The notes beneath the pieces are model-generated. The model worked only from the letters and a program-made list of their open reading frames with translations. It searched no databases and was not told the DNA's origin. Shown piece after piece: positions 1 to 10,100 of a stretch of 64,000 bases of DNA. This DNA is from Lysobacter sp. CFH 32150 (GTDB lineage Bacteria; Pseudomonadota; Gammaproteobacteria; Xanthomonadales; Xanthomonadaceae). The first letter of the stretch is position 1, and each line of letters opens with the position of its first letter. Where the stretch lies: contig NZ_JALDWJ010000002.1 of assembly GCF_022758295.1 (NCBI RefSeq), forward strand, positions 186,001 to 250,000. Direction: 5' to 3'. The position numbers and the translations under genes are program-made.

Positions 1-2504
1 CGGCCCTGTTCGCCTCCGGGCGCCAGCGCGATCGTGGTCGACGTGGCATCGAAGTCGCCGAGTTCGGCAGACCCCGGAATGAAGTCGATGCCGCGTTGAC
101 GTGTCGCAACGCGCAGCGAGGCGTACAGGTCATCCCGGAACTGGTCGCGCGACGCCGCGAAGCGATCGGCATCGGCATCGCGTCCCAGCCACTGCGCGAT
201 CTCGACGGCGTCCTTGTAACCGCGCAACGCCCAGAAATCGTCCCAGTACGAATGCATCGGTTTGGCCGAATAGCCTTCGTGGCTGATCGACGCGGGCATC
301 AACCCGTAGAACGCGGGGTTACTGGCCCGATTGGCCTCGGTGCGCTCGCTCAGGCGCAACTCGTCCATGTACTTCACGGCACCGACGACGTGCGGCCACA
401 TCGCCTCGAGCGGTTCGCGGTCGCCGGTGTAGCGATACAGTTCCGCGACGGCGTAGATCAGCTCGCCGTGGCTGTCGTTTTCCGGTACCGGATCGCTGCC
501 GCGGTCGTCGACGCAGCACGGCACCTTGCCGTTATCGAACTGGTACGGCGCGTACCAGCGCAGGAACTCAGCGGCGACATCTTCGCGACCGAGCCTCAGC
601 AGTCCTTCCGAGATCATCGCGCCGTCGCGGATCCATGCACGCGCGTAGGAGCGCGTGCCCGGCTGCAGACGCGGACCGACGCGGCTGATCAGCATGTGCG
701 CCAGTGCCGTACGCAACGTGTCGACCAGGTGTTGCGCCTTTTCCGGCACGCGGATCCGGACATGGCCCAGCTCTTTGCGCCATTCGTCCGCCACGCTTCG
801 TTGCATCGCATCCGCGGTGCAGGTATTGCCTTCGCAGAAGGCACCGCCTGTCAGCGGGATAAGCAGATCGATGTCTTTCGACTCGCCCGGCCCCAGATGC
901 AAGCGATAGAGCATCGCACCGGAAGCCAAGCCGGTTTCGTCCGAAACGCGTTTCGTGTCGGGCAGCGTCCCTTCAGCAAGATGCGACACCGCCATCCCGG
1001 CATCGAATGCAGTCGCAAAGGCAGCATCGGGACTGACGCTGGCGTAGACGCGTTGTTTGCCGGCCACGGAAGCGATGCCGTCCTCGAAGGACAGCACCTC
1101 GATCCGACTGACGCCGCCTACGGTGTTGAGGAACTGACTTGGCGGGTTGACCTGGAACGGCTGCACGGCCAACGCGAAAATGTAGTCGCGTGACGAGATT
1201 GTGGGGTTGCTCAGTCGATAGCGGGCATGAAGCTGCGAACGGTCGCCTGAAAACGATGTGTGACCGAACGAGGTGATGCGCAAACCAAAGTCCGCATGCT
1301 TCCATTCGACGCTCAGAATCGGCAGATAGCCGTCCTGCAGCGACTGCGTCGCGCGCACGTCCGCCCAGGTCACCAACTTGCCGTCGCTGACCACGAACGG
1401 TTCGATACTGAAGCCGCCTTTCGCGACTTCAATCGCACCGTCCTCGCCAATCAGGCCCTGTTCCTTGCCACCGTCGACACCGACGATCGTCCAGTACGGC
1501 TGCTCGCCGACGAACCCGCGCGGATACCAGCCGCGCGGCGCATCCTTCGCCAACGCCTTGATGAAATCGTTCGGCGTCGCGGCAAAAGCCAGTTTTTCGA
1601 TGGCGACTTCGGCCAGACCGAAGTTCGTGCCCGGCCCGTCTTCCAGGATCAGGCGCAGATAGCGCGCCTCCGATTCGGGGAGCGCGATCGGATCGACGCC
1701 GCCGTTGCCCAGCGTCACTTTGCGAGCTTCACGCCAGGTGCGGCCGTCGTCGGACCAAGCGATGCGGTAAACCGAGGCATGTTCGCCGTCGCGCCAACGC
1801 AGATTCAAGCCGCCGAATTCGCGTTCGCGACCGAGGTCCAGCGTCAGCGTTTGCCCGGCGCGCTTCGGCACGCGCCATGCGGTCGCGCGGTCGCCATCGA
1901 CCGCGTTTGCCGCGCCGTCATCGGCGACATGCGTCGAAGCGCTTGCGACGGGCTTCGGCGCCGGCGTGTCGTCGACAGGAAGTTCGCGGAACAGCAGTTC
2001 ATCGATGCACACCGTGCCCTTGCCGCCGCCCTTGCCGGCGCTGATGGTGATCTCGAAGGTTTGCGTCTTGCGCAGCGTCTTGTCTTCGCTCGGACCCCAC
2101 GCGAACGTGATATGCCGCTTCTTGAGCTTCAACGGCGTCCACTCGCGCGGCAGCGGGTAGTTCGGTTTGTTGACCCACCAGACGTTGTCGCCGCTGGAGT
2201 CGCTCAGCTTGAACTCCAGGTTGTTGACCGGGCCCTCGCCGCGCAACTGCAACGCGAATTCGTAATTGGCCGGATAGGTCATCGGCAACGTGCGCCGGGC
2301 CACTGCATAGCCGGAGACGCCGTTGAAGTCGTAGTCGAGGCAGAGAGCCTTGCCCTGCACGCCATCGGATTGGCGCAGGCTGGCCGAGACGCTGTCGGAG
2401 GCGACGGCTTTCCAGTTGTCGATGGTGTCGAAGCTGTCGAGAGCGCGTGGGCCTGGTTGCGCCGATGCAACGAAAGCAAGCGCAAGCAGCAATGCAAAGA
2501 CCAT
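1..2504 (-). CDS. Secreted discoidin-domain, six-hairpin glycosidase-like protein (partial)
   Basis: An open frame runs without a stop from an ATG at 2504 off the left edge, giving at least 834 residues. The N-terminus (MVFALLLALAFVASAQ) is a signal peptide. Residues about 20-170 look like a carbohydrate-binding beta-sandwich. Residues about 180-310 contain a motif typical of F5/8 type C (discoidin) domains (VASASTHVADDGAANAVDGD). The rest, with SYARAWIRDGAMISEGLLRLG, resembles (alpha/alpha)6-barrel glycosidases. The start lies 2 bases after the stop of the upstream permease gene, so it is the promoter-distal gene of the uptake operon. A role in outer glycan trimming is inferred from context. 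Substrate and GH family cannot be named, and the C-terminus is missing. Confidence 0.8.
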   Translation of the reverse strand, partial: MVFALLLALAFVASAQPGPRALDSFDTIDNWKAVASDSVSASLRQSDGVQGKALCLDYDFNGVSGYAVARRTLPMTYPANYEFALQLRGEGPVNNLEFKLSDSSGDNVWWVNKPNYPLPREWTPLKLKKRHITFAWGPSEDKTLRKTQTFEITISAGKGGGKGTVCIDELLFRELPVDDTPAPKPVASASTHVADDGAANAVDGDRATAWRVPKRAGQTLTLDLGREREFGGLNLRWRDGEHASVYRIAWSDDGRTWREARKVTLGNGGVDPIALPESEARYLRLILEDGPGTNFGLAEVAIEKLAFAATPNDFIKALAKDAPRGWYPRGFVGEQPYWTIVGVDGGKEQGLIGEDGAIEVAKGGFSIEPFVVSDGKLVTWADVRATQSLQDGYLPILSVEWKHADFGLRITSFGHTSFSGDRSQLHARYRLSNPTISSRDYIFALAVQPFQVNPPSQFLNTVGGVSRIEVLSFEDGIASVAGKQRVYASVSPDAAFATAFDAGMAVSHLAEGTLPDTKRVSDETGLASGAMLYRLHLGPGESKDIDLLIPLTGGAFCEGNTCTADAMQRSVADEWRKELGHVRIRVPEKAQHLVDTLRTALAHMLISRVGPRLQPGTRSYARAWIRDGAMISEGLLRLGREDVAAEFLRWYAPYQFDNGKVPCCVDDRGSDPVPENDSHGELIYAVAELYRYTGDREPLEAMWPHVVGAVKYMDELRLSERTEANRASNPAFYGLMPASISHEGYSAKPMHSYWDDFWALRGYKDAVEIAQWLGRDADADRFAASRDQFRDDLYASLRVATRQRGIDFIPGSAELGDFDATSTTIALAPGGEQG

Positions 2505-2506
2505 CC

Positions 2507-3340
2507 TCACCCTTTGACGCTCCCGACCAGCAGGCCCTGCAGGTAATAACGCTGCAGCACCAGGAACAACAGCAGCACCGGCAGCACCGTCACCACCGAG
2601 CCCGCCATCATCAGTTCGTTATCCATCACATGCTCGCGCGACAGTGACGCCAACGCCACGGGCAAGGTCTGCAACTGCTGGTCGCTGAGGACGATCAACG
2701 GCCACATGAAGTCGTTCCATGCGCCGAGGAAGCTGAAGATCGCCAGGGTCACCAAAATCGGCTTGAGCGCGGGCAGCACGATCTGCCAGAAGATGCGGAA
2801 TTCGCCGGCGCCATCGATGCGCGCGGCTTCCAGCAGTTCGTCCGGGATGGTCCTGGCGTACTGGCGCACCAGGAAGATGCCGAAGATCGCCGCCATCCCC
2901 GGCACGATCGCACCGGCATACGTGTTGACCAGGCCCATCTGCTTCAGCATCAGGAACAGCGGCATCATCGCGACCTGTCCCGGAATCACCAGCGCCGCCA
3001 ACAGCCCGCGGAACACCCGATCGCGGCCCAAGAATTTCAACTTCGCGAACGCATAGCCCGCCATCGTGTTGAACAGCAGCGAGAGCAGCGTGATGCAGGT
3101 CGCGACCAGGAAACTGTTGGCCAGATAGCGACCCATGCCGGCACGCACGAACAGCTCGCGGTAGTTGTGCCAGGTGGGTGCGTCGGGCAGCAACGGCGGC
3201 GGGAAATGGCTCGCTTCGCCCGTCTGCATGAACGACACCGACAACATCCACAGCAACGGCGCGATGCTGAGGGCGGCGAGCCCGATCAACAGTCCATTGA
3301 TGATCGCCGCAGCGAAGCGGTGCTGGGCGGCATGCATCAT
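2507..3340 (-). CDS. Carbohydrate ABC transporter permease (MalG type)
   Basis: A 277-residue inner-membrane permease with about six hydrophobic segments and the EAA loop seen in MalG-type subunits (ELLEAARIDGAGEFRIFWQI). It should pair with the upstream MalF-type permease to pass a sugar released by the neighbouring extracellular enzymes. The ATG at 3340 overlaps the stop of the upstream permease by 4 bases (ATGA), so I prefer it to the longer open frame that begins near 3721. The operon contains no ATP-binding subunit. A shared MsiK/MalK-like ATPase elsewhere in the genome would be needed. Confidence 0.93.
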   Translation of the reverse strand: MMHAAQHRFAAAIINGLLIGLAALSIAPLLWMLSVSFMQTGEASHFPPPLLPDAPTWHNYRELFVRAGMGRYLANSFLVATCITLLSLLFNTMAGYAFAKLKFLGRDRVFRGLLAALVIPGQVAMMPLFLMLKQMGLVNTYAGAIVPGMAAIFGIFLVRQYARTIPDELLEAARIDGAGEFRIFWQIVLPALKPILVTLAIFSFLGAWNDFMWPLIVLSDQQLQTLPVALASLSREHVMDNELMMAGSVVTVLPVLLLFLVLQRYYLQGLLVGSVKG

Positions 3341-4215
3341 TCCGCTCCCCGCCTGCGCGCGAACCACAGCAAGCCGCTGGTGACGGCGGTCATCAGCACG
3401 AACAGCAAGAACGCCACGGCCGATGCATTGCCGAGGTTCCACCACTTGAACCCTTCTTCGTACATCAGGTACAGCACGCTGACCGTGCTTTCCAGCGGCC
3501 CGCCCTGGGTCATGACGTAAGGCTCGGCGAACAGTTGGAAGTAGCCGGCCATGGTCAGGATCCCGACCAGCAACAGCACCGGGCCGAGCATCGGCAGCGT
3601 CACATGCAGGAACTGCCGCCACACCGACGCGCCATCGATGCGCGCGGCTTCGTACAGATCCTCCGGGATCGACTGCAACCCGGCGAGGAAGATGATCATG
3701 TTGTAGCCGAAGTTCTTCCACACCGCGAACAGGATGATCGTCGGCATCGCCCAGTGCGGATCGCCGAGCCAGTCGACCGGATCGATGCCGACCGACGAGA
3801 GGCCCCAGTTCACCAGCCCGTACTTGGTATGGAACAGATAGCGCCAGATCACCGCCACCGCGACCACGGTGGTGACCACCGGCGCGAAGAATGCGGTGCG
3901 GAAGAACGGCTTGAACCGACCCAGCTTGGAATGCAGCAACAACGCGGCGCCCAGCGAGACCGCGATCGACAACGGCACGCCGACGACGACGAAATACAAG
4001 GTGTTACCGAGCGCCTTCCAGAACAGCGGGTTCTGCAGCAGGCCGATGTAATTGTCGAAACCGACAAAGCGCAGGTTGTCGATATCGGCAAGCGCATAGA
4101 TGTCGAAATCGGTCAGGCTCAGTGCCAGCGCGGCGATGACCGGCAAGACGAAGAACACCCCGATGACGCCGAGCGCGGGCGCCGCGAACATCCAGCCTGC
4201 CGTCGAGGCTTTCAT
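3337..4215 (-). CDS. Sugar ABC transporter permease (MalF type)
   Basis: A 292-residue integral membrane protein of the MalF/UgpA group. Six hydrophobic helices can be seen, and the EAA signature appears as DLYEAARIDGASVWRQF in the cytoplasmic loop that contacts the ATPase. The start at 4215 overlaps the stop of the binding-protein gene (ATGA). It forms a translationally coupled series: binding protein, MalF-type, MalG-type, secreted glycosidase-like protein. The likely substrate is a short oligosaccharide made by the GH144-like lipoprotein encoded just upstream. That is inferred from operon order only. Confidence 0.93.
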   Translation of the reverse strand: MKASTAGWMFAAPALGVIGVFFVLPVIAALALSLTDFDIYALADIDNLRFVGFDNYIGLLQNPLFWKALGNTLYFVVVGVPLSIAVSLGAALLLHSKLGRFKPFFRTAFFAPVVTTVVAVAVIWRYLFHTKYGLVNWGLSSVGIDPVDWLGDPHWAMPTIILFAVWKNFGYNMIIFLAGLQSIPEDLYEAARIDGASVWRQFLHVTLPMLGPVLLLVGILTMAGYFQLFAEPYVMTQGGPLESTVSVLYLMYEEGFKWWNLGNASAVAFLLFVLMTAVTSGLLWFARRRGAE

Positions 4216-5504
4216 TGCGCACCAGCCGAGAGCGTGTGGTGGTCCAGCATCCAGCGTCGCTTCTCGAGGATGCTGTCGGCGCGCCGGTCGAGCTCGACCG
4301 CGGCCTCGTCGACGGTCATGCGACCGTTCGCGACCTGCTCGCCCACCAGACGCATCTCGGTGGCGATGCGTTCCCATTCCGGGACTTTCGGCGTCGATAC
4401 GGCGCGTTCAAGCTGGATGCGGAACGCACGCGCATGAGGATCATTGCCCAACGCGGGTGTGCGCCACGGCGAGCGGCGCGGCGGGAGGTTGCCGGTCAGC
4501 GCGTGGAAGCGGGCCTGCGTTCCAGGCTCGGAAAGGTATTCGATCAATTTCCACGCAGCCTGTTTGTGGCGCGACTGGCGGAAGATCACCAGGCTGGTGC
4601 CGCCGGCTACCGAAGCACCAGCTCCATTGGGTCCGGGCAACGGCATCGTCATCCAGTCGTCCTGCTGGTCCTGCGGCAGGCGCTCCTTGAACTTGGCGAT
4701 GTTCCAGGGGCCGGAGATATAGAACGAGAAGAAGCCGTTGCCCAGCTCGTCCCAGACATTCGAAATCTGCACGTTCGTGGCCAACGGCGCCCAACGCTTG
4801 TCGAACATCTCCTTGTAGAACCCCAGCGCATGCCTGAAACCGGCGCTGCGGAAGTTGCCGTAACGGCCGTCGTCGCGCAGCAATGGTTCGGGTTCCTGGA
4901 TCGCCAGGTTCAGCAGCGGCTCGAATTCGTTGAGCGGCAGCAGGATCGCGTAATTGTCCGGGCCGACTTCGCGCTTGATCGCGGCCATCGCTGTCCGCCA
5001 CTCGTCCCAGCTCTTCGGTGGCGCACTGACGCCGGCCTTCTTCAACAAGTCGGTGCGATAGAACGGCAGCCGTGTTTCGACGTACCACGGCACGGCATAG
5101 ACGTTGCCATCGACGACGCCGCTGTCCCAGGGGCCGGGAAAATAATCGGCGGTGTCCAGGGAAGGCGTTCGCGCGATGAATGGATCGAGCGGTTCCAGTG
5201 CGTCGAGCGCGGCGAACTCCGCAATCCAGGTATTGCCGAGCGGAACCACATCCGGCAACGCATCGCCAGCGAATCCAGTCAACAGTTTTTCGTGTGCAGA
5301 CAACCAGGGGAGTTGCTGCAAGTCCACCTTGATGCCGGGATTGCGGCGCTCGAATTCCGGGATCAATTGGGCGACGACTTCGCCTTCGTACCCCATCGCC
5401 CAGAACCGCACCACTTCCTTGCCATCGTCGCGTTCGCGCATGCAGCCGCCGCACAACGCCAGCAGCAGGCAGCACAGCCATGGCAGTGGTGAGCGCGAGC
5501 GCAT
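4212..5504 (-). CDS. Extracellular sugar-binding lipoprotein of ABC transporter
   Basis: A 430-residue family 1 (MalE/UgpB-like) solute-binding protein. The N-terminus MRSRSPLPWLCCLLLALCGGC is a lipoprotein signal ending in the lipobox LCGGC, so the mature protein should be lipid-anchored at Cys 21. The body shows usual family features: VVRFWAMGYEGEVVAQLIPEF near the start, GNTWIAEFAALDALEPLD, and SGPWNIAKF in the C-terminal half. The ATG at 5504 places the signal peptide correctly; a longer open frame from 5600 would put 32 polar residues before it. It follows the glucanase gene by 10 bases. Ligand specificity cannot be read from the sequence. Confidence 0.92.
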   Translation of the reverse strand: MRSRSPLPWLCCLLLALCGGCMRERDDGKEVVRFWAMGYEGEVVAQLIPEFERRNPGIKVDLQQLPWLSAHEKLLTGFAGDALPDVVPLGNTWIAEFAALDALEPLDPFIARTPSLDTADYFPGPWDSGVVDGNVYAVPWYVETRLPFYRTDLLKKAGVSAPPKSWDEWRTAMAAIKREVGPDNYAILLPLNEFEPLLNLAIQEPEPLLRDDGRYGNFRSAGFRHALGFYKEMFDKRWAPLATNVQISNVWDELGNGFFSFYISGPWNIAKFKERLPQDQQDDWMTMPLPGPNGAGASVAGGTSLVIFRQSRHKQAAWKLIEYLSEPGTQARFHALTGNLPPRRSPWRTPALGNDPHARAFRIQLERAVSTPKVPEWERIATEMRLVGEQVANGRMTVDEAAVELDRRADSILEKRRWMLDHHTLSAGAQ

Positions 5505-5514
5505 GCAGCAATCG

Positions 5515-7038
5515 TCAGTGCGGCTTTGTGACGGAAGCGTGCTGGCTATCGGCTGCTGCGCTCGCCTTCTGCTCCAGCCATCCGCCCTTGAAGCCGGCAC
5601 GTTCCAGGCCGCGGCGGATGTGCGGGTTCCTGCGCATCACCTGCCACACGAAATCGCTTCGATAATTCTCGATCATCAGCACGATCGGGCCCTGGTCGAT
5701 ACCGAGATAGTCGCCATCGATCCAGCCGATGCCGTCGACGATCTTGCCATGATGCAGGTCGGCATCGGCATAGGTGAAGCTGGGGTTGAACGCATCGAGG
5801 AAGCCGTATTCGGCGTAGATCTGCTTGCCGTAGCGTCGATGCATCTCCTCGATGGCCGGAATCGCAATCTCCGGCGCGAAGGCGATCGAACCGGCGGCTG
5901 CGGTCGGCGCGATCGTGCCGTCGTCGAGGATGTATTCGATGCCGGCGCCACGCGCGGAATAGGTGCGGAACAGGCGCGCCTCGCCCTTGTATTCGAAGCT
6001 GGCGTCGATCGGGCCATCGCTGGCGGTCAGGCCCCAGACGTTCTTGCCGTAACCCTGCCACTGCGACGGGTTTTCTTCCGCATAGGCCTGCTGCGACAGC
6101 ACCGCGCGGCGGCTGTTCTCGAAGTAATCGATCCCGCGCTTGCGCATGTAGTTGTCGTGGATGCCGCGGAAGTCGATCCAGATGTGCGAATACTGGTGGC
6201 CGAACAGCGGCGGGAAGCTCAGGTGCTCCTGGCCATGGAACTTGCCCCAGGTGCGATCGTAGGTCGAGGTCCAGGCTTCGAACGCATCCTTGCCGACCGG
6301 ATGCGTCGGCGATCCGAGCGCGAGGATGTACACCAGGATCGCTTCGTTGTAACCCTTCCAGTCGTAGGCATGCATGCCGTGCTCCGGCGTCCAGCCCATC
6401 GATATCCAGGCACCACGTTCCTGCGCCCAAGGCCAATCGACGCGACCATAGATTTTCTCCGCAAGACGGCGGATCTCGGTTTCGCGTCGATCGTCGCGAT
6501 CAAAATATGATTGCGCGAACAGGACACCGCCGAGCAGCAGCGACGTATCCACCGTCGACACTTCATTGGTGCCACTGCGCACGCCGCTGTCCATTTCCAG
6601 GAAGTGATAGAAAAAGCCCTTGTAGCCGGCGGCGCCGGACGCGTTGGGCCCTTGTGGTGCGCGCGCGAAGAAACGCAGCGTGGCCAGCGTGCGGTCGACG
6701 GCCTGCTCGCGGCTGATCCAGCCACGTTCGACGCCGACGCCGTATGCGGTTAGGCCAAAACCAACTGCGGCGATGCTCGAAGACGAAGGCGTCGGCCAAC
6801 GATCCGGCACCAGGCCGTTATCCGGGTTGCCCAGTTCCCAGAAGTAATCGAAGGTGCGGCGTTCGAGGTCGTCGATCAGCGCGGGAACATCGCGCGACTG
6901 CATCTGCAGGGGCGTCGCAGGCGGGTTGGACGCAGCTGTCGCCTGATCTGAAACCGGTTGCCGCTGGCATGCGGCGATGACCGTCAGCAAACACACCGGA
7001 ATGAGCAAAAATCGAAAACGACCAGCGAGTAAAGGCAT
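5515..7038 (-). CDS. Glucoamylase-family (PF10091, GH144-like) lipoprotein
   Basis: A 507-residue protein with a lipoprotein signal (CLLTVIAAC). It matches what I know of the glycoamylase PF10091 family: a start region with DLERRTFDYFWELGNPDNGL, then GAAGYKGFFYHFLEMDSG and SMGWTPEHGMHAYDWKGYNE, then HQYSHIWIDFRG, and a C-terminal DADLHHGKIVDGIGWIDGDY. Characterised GH144 members are endo-beta-1,2-glucanases, so cleavage of a beta-glucan at the cell surface or in the periplasm is the leading idea. The ATG at 7038 is preferred to a TTG two codons earlier. It lies between the TonB receptor and the binding protein, as expected for a receptor-enzyme-importer relay. Exact linkage specificity is inference. 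Confidence 0.85.
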   Translation of the reverse strand: MPLLAGRFRFLLIPVCLLTVIAACQRQPVSDQATAASNPPATPLQMQSRDVPALIDDLERRTFDYFWELGNPDNGLVPDRWPTPSSSSIAAVGFGLTAYGVGVERGWISREQAVDRTLATLRFFARAPQGPNASGAAGYKGFFYHFLEMDSGVRSGTNEVSTVDTSLLLGGVLFAQSYFDRDDRRETEIRRLAEKIYGRVDWPWAQERGAWISMGWTPEHGMHAYDWKGYNEAILVYILALGSPTHPVGKDAFEAWTSTYDRTWGKFHGQEHLSFPPLFGHQYSHIWIDFRGIHDNYMRKRGIDYFENSRRAVLSQQAYAEENPSQWQGYGKNVWGLTASDGPIDASFEYKGEARLFRTYSARGAGIEYILDDGTIAPTAAAGSIAFAPEIAIPAIEEMHRRYGKQIYAEYGFLDAFNPSFTYADADLHHGKIVDGIGWIDGDYLGIDQGPIVLMIENYRSDFVWQVMRRNPHIRRGLERAGFKGGWLEQKASAAADSQHASVTKPH

Positions 7039-7084
7039 TAGCAAATCAACCTGTCTTCAAGAAATCCATTGGAGCTTCGCAAAC

Positions 7085-7111
7085 GACCCGCCCGCTAAAT
7101 GCGGGCGGGTC
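7085..7111. terminator. Strong hairpin between TonB receptor and glucanase genes
   Basis: Two perfect 11-base arms (GACCCGCCCGC and its complement) are separated by a 5-base loop. There is no long T-run on the leftward side. It may act as an attenuator or mRNA processing barrier lowering expression of the downstream enzyme and transporter relative to the receptor, rather than as a full terminator. Confidence 0.6.
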
Positions 7112-7120
7112 GGGGCGACA

Positions 7121-10100
7121 TCACCATCTAAAACCCGCGGAGAGCTTGAACATGCGCGGCGGCCAGACCGTCCCGTTGCCGGTGCGGATGCCGTAGTTGA
7201 CGTCTTGCACGCCATCGACGCCTCTGAACGTACCGAAGTCCGTCAGATTCTGTGCGTTGGTGACGTTGAAGACATCGCCGCGCACCCAGAGGCTCAGGTC
7301 GCCTTCGATGGTCCATTCCTTCTGCACCGCGATGTCCCATTGGCGGAACTTGGCGTCATCGAAGTACCCAGCCTCGAATGTGCCGTAGGCGCAGTTGTCC
7401 AGGCCGGCCGGAGTCGGCTGGATACAGTTCAGGACGTTTTTGGCGGCAGGGCTCGCCAACGTGAGCTTGGTCGAGAACGTGAGACCCCAGAACTCGACAA
7501 CGCCTGTGCCTACGAAACGGTGCTTGGAGATGCCGATCGATTCCACCCACGGGTGGTCGTCCAGGTTGGGGTAGTCGAATACGTAATGCTCGTCGCCGTT
7601 GGCCGCATTGCTGCGGTTCTCCTCCGAGTCCGTGTAGGTGTAGGCCAGCGTCACGCTCCATGGGGAACTGGGGGTGAAGGGCTTCTCCGCGGACAGCAGC
7701 AACTGGTTGGCACGGGTTTCGAGGCCGTTGTCGGCCTTGACCAGCGTGCCGAAGCCAGGAATCGGCTGGCCGAACGGAGCACCACCGAACGTGCGGCCGG
7801 GACCGTAAAACGTTCCGTCCGGATAGCGGTTGCCGAGCGAGAAGATGATGCCGTCGTAGCTACGGATATGCGCCACGGTGACCGATGTACTCCAGTCGTG
7901 CCCCATCAGCGGCACGACATTCCGCATGCCCAAGCTGAATTGATCCGAATATGGCGTCTCGAGGTTGTTGTTCATCATGTTCACTTCCTGCCCCAGGTTG
8001 GGGTTGGCAGCGACCAGTGCATAAAGCTCGTTCAGATCCTTGTACCTGGGATCCCAGGCAACGCAATTGCCGGTGCCTTGCGTGCATGGGTGACCTGCCA
8101 CGTCGAAGTTGAACGAGTAGGTCGGGAACGTGTTCCTGGCCTGCTCGAGCGCGAGGTAATCGAATAGATTGCGATCGTAGGAACGACCGGCGCCGCCGAA
8201 GATGACATGGCGCTGATCGGCGTTCAGGTCATAGGAAAAGCCCAGGCGCGGCGCCCAGTTGTCGTCGTCGGCATCGCGGTTGTTGCCGTTACTGATGTAG
8301 TCCTCGATGTTGTAGTCGGTGTTCTGGATGTTCTGCCATCCGCGTAGCGCGGCGGCCAGGTTGTCCGGCGTCCGGTGGTCCAGATAGCTGGGCGTTTCCT
8401 CGTAGTCGTAACGCAGGCCGAAGTTCAGCGTCAGGTGCTCGTTGACCTCCCAATCGTCCTGCAGATAGATGCCGAACTGTTTGTTGCGTGAGCTCACGTT
8501 GCGATCCGCGATCCCTGGCAGCGGGGCGCCGAATTCGACCCGGAATGGGATGAAGCTGTCGACCGTGGTGTTCCCTGCCGCCAGGTTGCGGTAGTAGTCG
8601 ACCCGGAACTGCTGGTTGAACGGCTGCTGCTGGAATGCATCCACGCGTACGGACTTGAACTTGACCCCGCCCTTGATCGTGTGCCCTTCCCAGCCGGTGA
8701 AGGTCAGGTCGTCCTGGAACGCATACCCCTTCTGGCCCTTGTCCTGGAAGTCGCGCCCGCCGCCGACATTCAGGATCAACCTGCCGTTATTGTCATTGAG
8801 CGTGTTGACGATGTTATAGCCCGGTCCGATCGTCACGGGGCGCGGATTCCAGTAGTCGTCTTCGGACGTGATGTGCGCGTCGTTCAACCAGTCCCCGACC
8901 GTCCATTGCCAGCGCAGGTCGATGCGCGTGCTGTCGTTGTTCTTGTTGCTCGCATAAGAAAGGGTGTTCGCACCGCCGATGCCGGTGACTTCCACCTCTT
9001 CGCGCACCTTCGCGGACAACTCGACCAGGTTCGCGTCGTCCGGCTGCCAGGTGAGTTTGCCGAAGAACATGTCCTCCTCGAATGCCGCCGACGTGGGGCC
9101 TGTCTGATCACGCAGCTCCTCCGTCAGGTCCGCGAGACTGAACGCAGAGTCATCGGGGCTGACGTCACGCGGCCGGGTGAGGTCTTTGGCTTCATACGTC
9201 ATAAAGAAGAACAGGCGGTCGCGAATGATTGGCCCGCCGAACGAGGCGCCGTACTGCTCCGTGAGTGAAATCGTCTTCCTACCGCCGGCGCGTTCCTCGG
9301 CAAAAGTAGGCGACCGCCAATCGGTACTGGTCCTGTCCCAGAAGACGCTGCCGTCGAACTCGTTCGTGCCTGATTTAGTGACCGCAGTGATCGCCGCACT
9401 GCTGACCTGGTCGTATTCGGCCTTGTAGTTGGAGGTGATAACCTTGTATTCGCCGATGGCCAATTGCGGGAACGGATTGCCGCTGGTCGAATCCTGGCTG
9501 CTTACGCCGCCCTTCAAGACGTAGTTCTTCTGGCCCACGCCATCAATGAAGACGTTGATGCCGTTGGAGTTCTGCGCGCCGCCGCGCAGTTTGGTCGAAT
9601 CATCGGAGCTCGTTTCGAAGATCATGCCGGGCACCGTGTCGGCGAACGCGAGGAAGTTACGCGACGCTTGTGGCAATACCTCGATCTGCTTCTGGGAAAC
9701 ATAGGTGGCGACTTCCGATGTCTTGGTCTCGGGCAGCACGGTCCCCACCACCGTCACCGTCTCTAGAGTCGTCGGCGCAGCCGCCGCGCCGACAGCGAGA
9801 TCCAGGGTCGCGGTCTGTCCGACCTGCACTCGCACAGTCTGCGAACTGGTGCGGCCGCCCGCAGCAACGTCGATGCGATAGGTGCCCGGCGGCAAGCCAG
9901 TCACGGTGTAACTGCCATTGCCGGTGGCTTGCACGGTGCGGGTCAAGCCGGTGGCGAGGTTGGTCGCGGTCACGCGTGCGTCGGCAGCAGGGGCAGCGTC
10001 CACCGTGACCTGGCCGCGGACCGTGGCGGCGGTGGTTTGCGCGATGGCAATCGGGGCAGCCAAGGCCAGGCAACTGGCCAATGCACAGCACAACAACGTG

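Noticed and set aside
96-2546. Two long rightward open frames (96-1193 and 1260-2546)
   Set aside because: They are the antisense side of the leftward secreted protein gene, which has a signal peptide, domain motifs and coupling to the permease gene. Their translations are Arg/Gln/Val-rich without motifs.
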